Assembly: GCA_035504175.1 (NCBI GenBank) | Contig: DATJSJ010000263.1 | Span: 1-16,743 of the forward strand | From: DATJSJ01 sp035504175 | GTDB lineage: Bacteria; Pseudomonadota; Alphaproteobacteria; Acetobacterales; Acetobacteraceae | Length of the DNA: 16,743 nucleotides | Direction: 5' to 3' | Part shown: piece after piece, positions 1 through 6,426 of the stretch | Position numbering within the stretch: the stretch's first letter is position 1 | How the letters are laid out: every line of letters starts with the position of its first letter | Made by a program: the position numbers and the translations under genes | The notes under the pieces: generated by a model | Told to the model about the DNA's origin: nothing | The model's input: only the letters and a program-made list of their open reading frames with translations | The model's database searches: none

Positions 1-17
1 GGCAGTGAAGGAAGGCC

Positions 18-68
18 AGGGGCTCTGCCCCTGTACCCCGCCAAAGGGCAGTCGCCCTTTGGAAACCC
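18..68. repeat. Two-hairpin palindromic repeat, copy A (after atzF)
   Basis: Two consecutive hairpins are visible. Stem 1 is AGGGGC (18-23) paired with GCCCCT (27-32) around loop TCT. Stem 2 is CCAAAGGGC (41-49) paired with GCCCTTTGG (54-62) around loop AGTC. They are joined by a segment containing ACCCCGCC (35-42, overlapping the start of stem 2) and followed by GGAAACCC. The same layout recurs at 5461-5506 with different stem sequences that still pair. The element begins about 10 bases after the atzF stop, so it could end or stabilise the operon transcript, but there is no U-run after either stem. I infer a dispersed intergenic repeat of the lineage. Confidence 0.75.
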
Positions 69-78
69 GTCACATAAG

Positions 79-1911
79 CTAACGTCTTCGGTAGTTTCGC
101 CAGCCGCCGAACCGCGTGATATCCGCCGCGTCCTGCGCCCCGCCGGGGTCGCACACGAATCCGATGCAGGCCTCGCCGCCATCCAGCTCGACGGTGCCAA
201 GCCCGAGCGGCGGGGCGATCGTGGCGAGGAATCCGGCGAGCGCCGCAGCCGGAAGCGCCCAGACCTCGCCCTCGATCGCGGCCCCGCCCGAGGCGACCCG
301 GCAAAGGGCCGGCCGCTCCACTGCCCCGGGCAGCGCCAGCATGCGGTAGCCGGCGCTGGTGCGGCAGGCGCGGCGGAAGCTGCCGCCACGGGCAACGAGA
401 TCGGGATTGAGCGGCTCGCCGGACAGGTGCGCGCCGAACACGGCAATCTCGACATCCGGGAAGCTGCCCGGTCGCGGCGGTGCCGTGCCGGCGCGCGGCA
501 GGGTGTGCGCCGTTGCGCCCATACGGATCGGCGTCTCCTTGCCGACGGCTTCATGCAGGTCGGCGGCAAACGCAGCGAGCCGCCCGTCATGCCAGGCCGG
601 GCCGATCAGCGTCACGCCGGAAGGGAAGCCCGCGCCGGTGAACCCGGCGGGCACGGCAATCGCCGCCAGATCAAGCAGATTCACGAAATTGGTGTAGAAG
701 CCGAGCAGGCCGTTACGCCCGATCGGGTCGGCGTCGATCTCGGCGATGCTGAACGCCGTCGGTGCGGTCGGAACCAGCAGGAAGTCGATATCGCGCCACA
801 CCGGCCGGGTCATCTGCGCCAACGCCGCCAGCCGGTGCTGGGCACCGAACAGTGACACCGCGTCCGGCGCAAATCCCGCCCCGATCACCTTGGCGGTAAC
901 CGGGTGCAGGGAATCCGGATGACCGCGCAGGAAATCGCCCACGGCAGCGGCCCGTTCCGCCACCCACGGCCCGTAAAGCAGGCTGGCGCATTCGATGAAC
1001 GGGGCGAAATCGAGCGTGACCGCCTCGCCGCCGAGCGCGGACGCGCGGGCGATTGCCGTCTCGAACAACGCCGCCGCCTCCGGATTGCCGGCGAATTCAC
1101 GCTGCGTCACTTGCGGCACGCCGAAGCGGAAGCGGGCGGGCCGCGACGTGCGCAGGGCGAAGCCGGGCGGCGCGGAGCGCGCGTAGGGATCGGCGGCCTC
1201 GAAGCCCTGCGCGACCTCCAGAACGGCAACGGCGTCGGCGACGGTCAGCGCAAACACCGAGACACAGTCGAGCGACTGGCAGGCCGGAACCACTCCGTGC
1301 GTGCTGAGCAGGCCGCGCGTCGGCTTGGCACCGACGATGTTGTTGAACCCGGCCGGCACCCGGCCGGAACCGGCCGTGTCGGTGCCGAGCGCAAACGAGA
1401 CCAATCCTGCCGCGACCGCGACGGCGGAGCCGGAACTCGAGCCGCCCGGGATCATCGACGCATCGAACGGATTGCGCGCAACGCCGTAGGGCGAGCGCGT
1501 GCCCACCAGTCCGGTCGCGAACTGGTCCAGATTCGTCTTGCCGATCAGCACCGCCCCGGCGGCGACCAGTCGCTCCACCACCGGCGCGGACCGGTCGGGC
1601 TGGAAGGCATAGTCGGGACATCCGGCGGTGGTCGGCAGCGGCGCCGCATCGATATTGTCCTTGACCGCGAACGGCACGCCGAACAGCGGCAGCGCCGTCT
1701 GCCGATCGCGGGAGAGCGCATCGGCCTCCGCCAGAATGTCCGCATCCGGGCGGCGGCTGATCCAGACATGGTCCTCGCCCGCCGCCCCGATCCGCCGCAG
1801 CACCTCGCGCAGCACGGCGCCGGGCGTGAGAGCGCCGGTCCGGTAACCCTCGGCCAGCGCCGCCAGGTCGAGGCTGAGGCCGGCTGCGCCGGAGGCAGTG
1901 TCAGGAAACAT
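79..1911 (-). CDS. atzF: Allophanate hydrolase AtzF
   Basis: Cytoplasmic amidase that splits allophanate (urea-1-carboxylate) to ammonia and CO2, the last step of biuret, cyanuric acid and urea-carboxylase routes. The 610-residue protein has an N-terminal amidase-signature domain (to about residue 450) with the Ser-cisSer-Lys triad: Lys84 in FAVKDNID, Ser158 in GGSSSGSA and Ser182 in GTDTAGSGR. The 24-residue spacing between the serines is typical of the family. A C-terminal domain of about 130 residues (from VEIAVFGAHLSG to the end) is the extra domain of allophanate hydrolases, so the gene looks full length. I chose the ATG at 1911, which overlaps the atzH end by 11 bases; an ATG at 1929 is an alternative. 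Neither has a strong ribosome binding site, which suggests translational coupling. It is the last gene of the operon. A biotin-dependent urea carboxylase, the usual partner of stand-alone allophanate hydrolases, is not in the window. Confidence 0.93.
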   Translation of the reverse strand: MFPDTASGAAGLSLDLAALAEGYRTGALTPGAVLREVLRRIGAAGEDHVWISRRPDADILAEADALSRDRQTALPLFGVPFAVKDNIDAAPLPTTAGCPDYAFQPDRSAPVVERLVAAGAVLIGKTNLDQFATGLVGTRSPYGVARNPFDASMIPGGSSSGSAVAVAAGLVSFALGTDTAGSGRVPAGFNNIVGAKPTRGLLSTHGVVPACQSLDCVSVFALTVADAVAVLEVAQGFEAADPYARSAPPGFALRTSRPARFRFGVPQVTQREFAGNPEAAALFETAIARASALGGEAVTLDFAPFIECASLLYGPWVAERAAAVGDFLRGHPDSLHPVTAKVIGAGFAPDAVSLFGAQHRLAALAQMTRPVWRDIDFLLVPTAPTAFSIAEIDADPIGRNGLLGFYTNFVNLLDLAAIAVPAGFTGAGFPSGVTLIGPAWHDGRLAAFAADLHEAVGKETPIRMGATAHTLPRAGTAPPRPGSFPDVEIAVFGAHLSGEPLNPDLVARGGSFRRACRTSAGYRMLALPGAVERPALCRVASGGAAIEGEVWALPAAALAGFLATIAPPLGLGTVELDGGEACIGFVCDPGGAQDAADITRFGGWRNYRRR

Positions 1912-2284
1912 CGGCCACCAGCGAAACATGCGCGGCAACGACGCGCCAGCCCTCCGGGAGGCGAACCCAGCTCTGGCTTTGCCGACCGAGCCGGTCGCCG
2001 CCGACGCGGCGGAACTCGGTGTTGGCGGTGGCAAAGTCGCGGCCGAAGGTGGTGATCTCGGTCCGCTGCAGCACGCGCTGCGGCGAGCCGCCGACCCGCG
2101 CCTGGCGGAAGGCGGCAATCGCCGCGATGCCGTACAGGCTCTCGCCGATGCCGTAGCGGATCGTGTGCTCCGAGTGCCAGAACATCGCGTCCAGCGCGTC
2201 GAGGTCGTTGTCCATCAACGCCGCCTCGTAGCGGCGGAACGCAGCCGTCACTTCCGCGACAACCGCAGGGTCGTTGATCAGCAT
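1901..2284 (-). CDS. atzH: AtzH/HpxZ family protein (DUF3225, SnoaL/NTF2 fold)
   Basis: A 127-residue single-domain protein of the DUF3225 group, known as AtzH in the cyanuric acid operon of Pseudomonas sp. ADP and as HpxZ in oxalurate catabolism. AtzH is reported to convert 1,3-dicarboxyurea, the AtzE product, to allophanate. From memory, two residues of that enzyme, Tyr22 and Arg46, are needed for catalysis. Here Tyr19 (in AFRRYEAAL) and Arg43 (in HTIRYG) keep exactly the same 24-residue spacing, which supports a working enzyme. The ATG at 2284 is preceded by TGAGG eight bases upstream; the TGA of that string is the atzE stop, so the ribosome binding site is embedded in the end of atzE. It lies between atzE and atzF, as in atzDGEHF. 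Function in this organism is inferred from homology and order. Confidence 0.88.
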   Translation of the reverse strand: MLINDPAVVAEVTAAFRRYEAALMDNDLDALDAMFWHSEHTIRYGIGESLYGIAAIAAFRQARVGGSPQRVLQRTEITTFGRDFATANTEFRRVGGDRLGRQSQSWVRLPEGWRVVAAHVSLVADVS

Positions 2285-2294
2285 TCCGCCGGCC

Positions 2295-3686
2295 TCAGCC
2301 TGCCACCGGAGCCGCAACGACGCCGCGGCGCTCGAGCCAGGCGGCCACACGCAGCGCCGTCGCCTCGGCCCAAGGCGCGGCCACGATCTGCACGCCGAGC
2401 GGCAGCGCCCCCGGCCGCGCCACCGGGACACAGACGATCGGCAGGCCGATGAAGCTCAGCGGCTGGGTGTAGAGACCGAGATTCGGCCGCACCGGCACCT
2501 CCCTGTCGCCCAGCATCATGGTCGCCTGCCCGACGAGCGGCGCCGTCCCGGGCGTGGCGGGCGCCAGCAAGACGTCGTACTGCGCGAACAACCGTGCCGC
2601 CTGCTCGCGGAACCAGCGGCGCAGCCGCTGCGCCTGCACCACCACCGATCCGGGCAGCAGCGCCCCGGCCAGCAACCGGTCGCGCGTCGCCGGGTCGTAC
2701 TCGTCGGGGCGACTGCGCAGCGTCGGCAAATGCAGCGCCGCGCCTTCCGCCGCGGTGATGCAAAAGGCCGCGGCACGTGCCCGCGCCGCCTCCGGCAGCT
2801 CGACACTGTCCCGCGCACCCAGTGCCGCTGCGACGCGATCGACCGCCTCCAGCGTGGCGGCCTCGGCGCCCTCGCGAAACCAGCCGCCGAGGGTAGCAAT
2901 GTGCAGCCCGTCAATGCCGGACGCGAGCGCCTCGGACGCCGGCTCCACCGGCCGCGCCACCTGCACCGGATCGCTCGGATCGGGGCCCTGCATCACATCG
3001 TATGCGAGCGCCAGGTCGGGGACGCTGCGCGCAAATGCGCCGGCATGATCGAGGCTGTCGACGAACGGAAACACGCCGCTGCGCGACAGCCGTCCGTACG
3101 TCGGCTTCAGTCCGAAGACGCCGCAGAACGCAGCCGGCACGCGGATCGAGCCGTTGGTGTCGGTACCGAGTGCCAGCGGCACCATCCCCGCCGCCACCGA
3201 CGCGGCGGAGCCGCCGGATGAGCCGCCGGCAACATGCGCCGGGTCGCGCGGATTCCGCGTCGCGCCATAATGCGCGTTCTCGGTGGTGAAGCCGTACGCG
3301 AACTCGTCCATCACCTGGGCGCCGAGCAGGACCGCCCCGGCGGCGGAGAGCCGCGCCACGATCGTCGCGTCCTGCGCGGCCGGCGGCGCGTCGCGGCGGA
3401 TGCGCGAACCCGCGAGCGTCGTAACCCCCGCGATGTCGAACAGATCCTTCACGGCGAACGGCACGCCGGCGAGCGGGCCCGGATCGCGCCCGGCCGCAAC
3501 CACGGCATCGACGGTCCGCGCGACCGCCAGTGCCCGCTCGGCCAGCACGGTGGTGAAGCAGTTGAGCGCCGGCTCGCGCGCTTCGATGTGGTCCAGGTGC
3601 GCACGGGTGACGGCGACGGCCGAGGTCGCGCCGGACCGAACGGCGGCAGCGATCGCCGCGGCGGACGCCGATATCGGGTCGATCAC
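2295..3686 (-). CDS. atzE: AtzE-type amidase (1-carboxybiuret hydrolase catalytic subunit)
   Basis: A 463-residue amidase-signature enzyme. AtzE deaminates 1-carboxybiuret and works as an alpha2beta2 complex with AtzG; HpxY of oxalurate clusters belongs to the same group. The triad is complete: Lys80 in PFAVKDLFD, Ser156 in AGGSSGGSA and Ser180 in GTDTNGSIR, with 24 residues between the serines. It has no C-terminal allophanate hydrolase domain, unlike atzF nearby, so the two amidases are not duplicates. The start is a GTG at 3686 that overlaps the atzG stop as GTGA; no Shine-Dalgarno sequence is visible before it, so translation is probably coupled to atzG, fitting the obligate AtzG-AtzE complex. 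GatA (Glu-tRNA amidotransferase) is the main alternative, but the AtzG-like partner and AtzH neighbour argue for AtzE. Confidence 0.9.
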   Translation of the reverse strand: MIDPISASAAAIAAAVRSGATSAVAVTRAHLDHIEAREPALNCFTTVLAERALAVARTVDAVVAAGRDPGPLAGVPFAVKDLFDIAGVTTLAGSRIRRDAPPAAQDATIVARLSAAGAVLLGAQVMDEFAYGFTTENAHYGATRNPRDPAHVAGGSSGGSAASVAAGMVPLALGTDTNGSIRVPAAFCGVFGLKPTYGRLSRSGVFPFVDSLDHAGAFARSVPDLALAYDVMQGPDPSDPVQVARPVEPASEALASGIDGLHIATLGGWFREGAEAATLEAVDRVAAALGARDSVELPEAARARAAAFCITAAEGAALHLPTLRSRPDEYDPATRDRLLAGALLPGSVVVQAQRLRRWFREQAARLFAQYDVLLAPATPGTAPLVGQATMMLGDREVPVRPNLGLYTQPLSFIGLPIVCVPVARPGALPLGVQIVAAPWAEATALRVAAWLERRGVVAAPVAG

Positions 3687-3862
3687 GGGACGAAAACCGG
3701 CGCCCCCTTGATCTCCGGCGGAACCGCGGCAGTCAGCACCAGCCCGGCCTGGGCGAGCAGCAGCGGCAGCGCCGCCGCGACGCCGGCCTGCTGCTCCGGG
3801 CTCAACTCAAGCCCGACCAGCGGCGCCGTCGCGGCAACGAACCCCTGCAGGTCCTCCGTCAT
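3683..3862 (-). CDS. atzG: AtzG-like small subunit (DUF4089, GatC-like)
   Basis: A 59-residue protein placed directly before atzE. AtzG (68 residues in Pseudomonas sp. ADP; HpxX in oxalurate clusters) is a GatC-like partner required for soluble, active AtzE. The features fit: a predicted helical core containing LELSPEQQAGV and LPLLLAQAG, and a C-terminal tail VPPEIKGAPVFVP that resembles the extended wrapping tail of this family. The ATG at 3862 overlaps the permease stop as ATGA (3859-3862), with GGAG about ten bases upstream. The stop overlaps the atzE GTG as GTGA. The reading frame stays open further upstream, but that extension lies over the permease in another frame and reads as low-complexity Arg/Gly/Ala sequence, so it was not used. 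Confidence 0.85.
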   Translation of the reverse strand: MTEDLQGFVAATAPLVGLELSPEQQAGVAAALPLLLAQAGLVLTAAVPPEIKGAPVFVP

Positions 3863-5430
3863 TCCGGGGCAACTCCGAGCGGCATCGCATCCTCCAGCAC
3901 CGGCGCCTCTGCCCGGCGCCCGAGGCTGAGGCATACCACGCCCAGCACGGCGTAGCCGAGAGCCACCGGCGCCGAATTCCCGACCGCCAGCGCCGTGCCG
4001 TTGATGAAGCCGAAGAACGCCAGCACCGCGCCGATGAAGGCGTAGATCGCGGCGCGGTCGAACTTGCGATCGATGATGAATGCGGCGATCGCACCGAGGA
4101 TCAGCCCCGCCAGGGTGGCACCACCACCGAACAGCTGCATGCCGTGATAAACGACGCCGTTGGCGTTGAGCTTGTCCAGCCCGATCTGCTGCGCCGTGGT
4201 GCCGGCGGCGGAGAGCGCGCCGTCGATCTGGCTCTGCGCCCAGTTGGCGATATTCGGCAGCAGGGCCAGGATGACGGCGGGCGCGTGCCGCGCCGGCGTC
4301 GCCTCGAACGCCTGCGCGCCGATCACCAGGCCGATATAGAGCAGGATCGGTAGGATCGCGACCAGCGGCACCACCGCAAGCAGCAGCGCCGTCAGGCCGA
4401 GGAAGCACACCAGCGAAATCACCACGCCCGTCGCCAGCGAATAGCCGATGCGCCCGCCCACCGCCTTCCAGCCGGGATGGCCGATATACACCGCGGGCGG
4501 GAACGGGCTGCCGAGAATGGCACCGCAGATCGCCCCGATCCCATCCGCCAGCAGGATGTAACGCAGGTTGTAGTCGTCGCCCGCCGCCGAGGCGCTCTCG
4601 ACGTTGTTCATCCCCTCGGTGAAATTGTAGATGCCGAGTGGTACCGCCGTGACCAGCAGCGGAATGATGTTGGATAGCCCGTGCAGCACGTGCGCCGACG
4701 GTACCGGCAGATGCAGCCCGAATTTCTGGAACGACGCCGCGACCGCCGCCGGATCCATCACCGGGCTGATCCCGGTGAAGGTCGCGATCCACGCCAGCAC
4801 CGTGCCCACCACGACGGCAACCAACCCGCCGGGCAGCCCCCAGGGCAGCCGCACCCGCGCGCACCAGCTGACGAGGATGATGCCGAGCGACAGAAATGCC
4901 AGCCATGGTATCTGCCAGCTCTGAAACGCCGGGCGCATCGAAATGAAGGCGATCGAGATCCCCGCCAGCGCACCCAGCATCGCCGCCCGCGGCGTGTACT
5001 TCCGCACCGTGGGGCCGACGAACGCACCGAGCAGCACGATCACGCCGATCACGAACGCCCAGGCGAGCCCCGCCTCCCAGGCCAGCACCGGATCATGCGT
5101 CTTGAGATACGTCGGCAGCATGATCACGAACACGACCAGGAACATGTGCGGCACGCTCGGGCCGTACGGCATCGCCGTCACGTCATCGCGCCCCTCGCGC
5201 CGCGCGAGCTTCCAGGCGAGCCAGGCATAGAACAGATTGCCGATCGGCAGCGCGACACCCAAAGCCGGCAGAATGCGACCGAACACGATGCCGTCGGGCA
5301 GCCGCACGACGCCGAGGCAGAGGCCGGTCAGCACAATCACGTTCAGCACGACATTGGTGAACAGGCCGAAGAAGCCGTTCCAATCGCCGGGGACCCAGAA
5401 GGCAGGACGGGTCGCGCGCATCGCGGTCAT
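3859..5430 (-). CDS. Multi-pass permease, NCS2/xanthine-uracil-like, of the atz operon
   Basis: A 523-residue inner-membrane transporter with roughly 12-13 hydrophobic segments, for example around residues 20-42 and 53-75, and repeated Gly/Ala-rich helices to the C-terminus. The stretch IYNFTEGMNNVESASAAGD and the general layout resemble nucleobase transporters of the xanthine/uracil permease superfamily (AzgA/NCS2-like). I recognise the superfamily only; the substrate is inferred. In context it probably imports the compound degraded by the neighbours: a biuret-like, ureide or purine/pyrimidine-derived nitrogen source. The start ATG at 5430 has AAAGGGG about nine bases upstream; Met4 is an alternative. 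The stop overlaps the atzG start (ATGA), so transporter and enzyme subunit are translationally linked. It is separated from the upstream hydrolase by a 78-base gap holding a palindromic repeat. Confidence 0.8.
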   Translation of the reverse strand: MTAMRATRPAFWVPGDWNGFFGLFTNVVLNVIVLTGLCLGVVRLPDGIVFGRILPALGVALPIGNLFYAWLAWKLARREGRDDVTAMPYGPSVPHMFLVVFVIMLPTYLKTHDPVLAWEAGLAWAFVIGVIVLLGAFVGPTVRKYTPRAAMLGALAGISIAFISMRPAFQSWQIPWLAFLSLGIILVSWCARVRLPWGLPGGLVAVVVGTVLAWIATFTGISPVMDPAAVAASFQKFGLHLPVPSAHVLHGLSNIIPLLVTAVPLGIYNFTEGMNNVESASAAGDDYNLRYILLADGIGAICGAILGSPFPPAVYIGHPGWKAVGGRIGYSLATGVVISLVCFLGLTALLLAVVPLVAILPILLYIGLVIGAQAFEATPARHAPAVILALLPNIANWAQSQIDGALSAAGTTAQQIGLDKLNANGVVYHGMQLFGGGATLAGLILGAIAAFIIDRKFDRAAIYAFIGAVLAFFGFINGTALAVGNSAPVALGYAVLGVVCLSLGRRAEAPVLEDAMPLGVAPE

Positions 5431-5460
5431 GGCTCTGCCCCTTTCAGGAAAAGAAAAGGT

Positions 5461-5506
5461 CGGGGCTCCGCCCCGAACCCCGCCGGGGCCTGAGGCCCCG
5501 GACCCC
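5461..5506. repeat. Two-hairpin palindromic repeat, copy B (inside the operon)
   Basis: Stem 1 is CGGGGC (5461-5466) paired with GCCCCG (5470-5475), loop TCC. Stem 2 is CCGGGGCC (5483-5490) paired with GGCCCCGG (5494-5501), loop TGA. The linker contains ACCCCGCC (5477-5484), as in copy A at 18-68, and a run ACCCCC follows. The stem sequences differ between copies while pairing is kept. It sits in the gap between the hydrolase stop and the permease start, where it could act as an RNA processing or partial termination site; this is inference. Confidence 0.75.
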
Positions 5507-5508
5507 CA

Positions 5509-6171
5509 CTACCCAAGTGCCGATAGCAATGCCGAAGACGGCGCGACCCAGCCGAAAATGCCGCCCTGCGCCTTGATCATTCGCAGACCCATTTCCTGGA
5601 ACTCGGGGAAATAGGATCCGACACAATCCTCCAGTACCAGACAGTCGAAACCGCGATCATTGGCTTCACGCACCGTGGTGTTGACGCACACCTCCGTGGT
5701 GACGCCACAAACCACCAGCCGCGTCACGCCGCGGCTGTGCAAAATCGCTTCCAGGTCGGTCGCGTAGAACGCACCCTTGCCGGGCTTGTCGATCACCGGC
5801 TCGCCGGGAAGCGGCGCAAGTTCGGGCACGATGTCGTGCCCCGGCTCGCCCCGCACCAGAATGCGACCCATCGGACCGGGATCGCCGATGCCGGTCGCGA
5901 ACCGCCCGCGAACCCGCTTCGCCGGCGCCAGATCGGACAAGTCCGGCCGATGCCCCTCGCGCGTGTGCACCACCATCATGCCCGCCGCCCGCGCCGCCTC
6001 CAGCACCCGCCGGGTCGGCTCCACCGCCCGTCGCAACAGCGACACGTCATTGCCCAGCGCCGCACCAAACCCGCCCGGCTCCAGGAAATCCCGCTGCATG
6101 TCGATGATCACCAGCGCGGTGTGCGCCGGCTCGAGTTCGAACCCGTACGGCTCGGCAGTCACGCTCGGCAT
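5509..6171 (-). CDS. BiuH-like cysteine hydrolase (isochorismatase family)
   Basis: A 220-residue cytoplasmic cysteine hydrolase with the family's catalytic triad: Asp24 (VIIDMQRDF), Lys129 (VIDKPGKGAF) and Cys162 (TTEVCVNTT). Spacing matches, from memory, the biuret hydrolase BiuH of Rhizobium leguminosarum (Asp36, Lys142, Cys175). Gln202 falls 40 residues after the Cys, like Gln215, a substrate-tunnel residue in BiuH, and Ile205 sits where BiuH has Val218. A cis-peptide-prone GVTTEVC turn is also present. The likely reaction is biuret to allophanate plus ammonia, feeding AtzF; ureidoacrylate or another carbamoyl amide hydrolase (RutB-like) is the main alternative. The ATG at 6171 has a strong GGAGGGGAG three bases upstream. 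The frame is open further upstream, but that part is not family-like. It is first in the operon and probably carries the main promoter. Confidence 0.87.
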   Translation of the reverse strand: MPSVTAEPYGFELEPAHTALVIIDMQRDFLEPGGFGAALGNDVSLLRRAVEPTRRVLEAARAAGMMVVHTREGHRPDLSDLAPAKRVRGRFATGIGDPGPMGRILVRGEPGHDIVPELAPLPGEPVIDKPGKGAFYATDLEAILHSRGVTRLVVCGVTTEVCVNTTVREANDRGFDCLVLEDCVGSYFPEFQEMGLRMIKAQGGIFGWVAPSSALLSALG

Positions 6172-6392
6172 GGCTCCCCTCCGTGCGTACGGCACAAGAA
6201 ACGCGCACCACCTGCTCAGCATCGTTGCAAACGCGTGCGTAAGCGGCGGGGCCGACAGTCGTCGCACGGAGAACGAGCAAATTCCGGGCCAGGAACGGCC
6301 CTGGCCGGCCCGGCACGGCCCCGACGCCGCCATGAACGCCGGGCGTTCGATTGCCGGACGCACGAAATACGGGCTGAAGTCAAAAGGCCGGA
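6172..6392. other. Intergenic leader/promoter region upstream of the atz-type operon
   Basis: This non-coding stretch lies between the kinase terminator and the BiuH-like gene and must hold the operon promoter if the operon is transcribed independently. I see no convincing sigma-70 or sigma-54 box. It contains a nested inverted repeat at 6284-6313 (described separately) and a short CCGT-ACGG palindrome at 6181-6192 close to the start codon. Confidence 0.4.
6284..6313. other. Nested inverted repeat upstream of the BiuH-like gene
   Basis: GGCCAGG (6287-6293) can pair with CCTGGCC (6300-6306) around a six-base loop. Alternatively CCGGGCC (6284-6290) can pair with GGCCCGG (6307-6313) around the intervening 16 bases. 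The two pairings share bases 6287-6290, so they exclude each other. It could be part of a leader of the minus-strand operon; G+C-rich sequence makes chance pairing possible. Confidence 0.35.
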
Positions 6393-6411
6393 CCCGGGCG
6401 CTCGGCCCGGG
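6393..6411 (-). terminator. Candidate terminator of the hybrid kinase gene
   Basis: CCCGGGC (6393-6399) pairs with GCCCGGG (6405-6411) around a five-base loop, starting about 16 bases after the kinase stop on the minus strand. The transcript would continue with TCCGGCCTTTTGAC, so a short U-run follows seven bases after the stem. That is a weak but plausible intrinsic terminator. Confidence 0.5.
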
Positions 6412-6426
6412 CTGCGCGATCCCGGT

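Noticed and set aside
904..2055. Plus-strand open frame of 383 codons over atzF and atzH.
   Set aside because: Translation is Arg-rich and unstructured, while the opposite strand encodes two clear enzymes.
3863..4906. Upstream extension of the atzG frame over the permease gene.
   Set aside because: The permease occupies this stretch in another frame, and only the last 59 residues look like AtzG; the ATGA overlap fixes the start.
6224..6240. Possible sigma-54 promoter upstream of the BiuH-like gene (CGCAC and TTTGCA on the minus strand).
   Set aside because: The invariant GG at -24 is missing and the spacing to the GC at -12 does not fit.
6172..6426. Possible guanidine-type (ykkC) riboswitch before the allophanate-related operon.
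   Set aside because: I could not find the conserved ykkC segments on the minus strand; only generic GC hairpins are visible.
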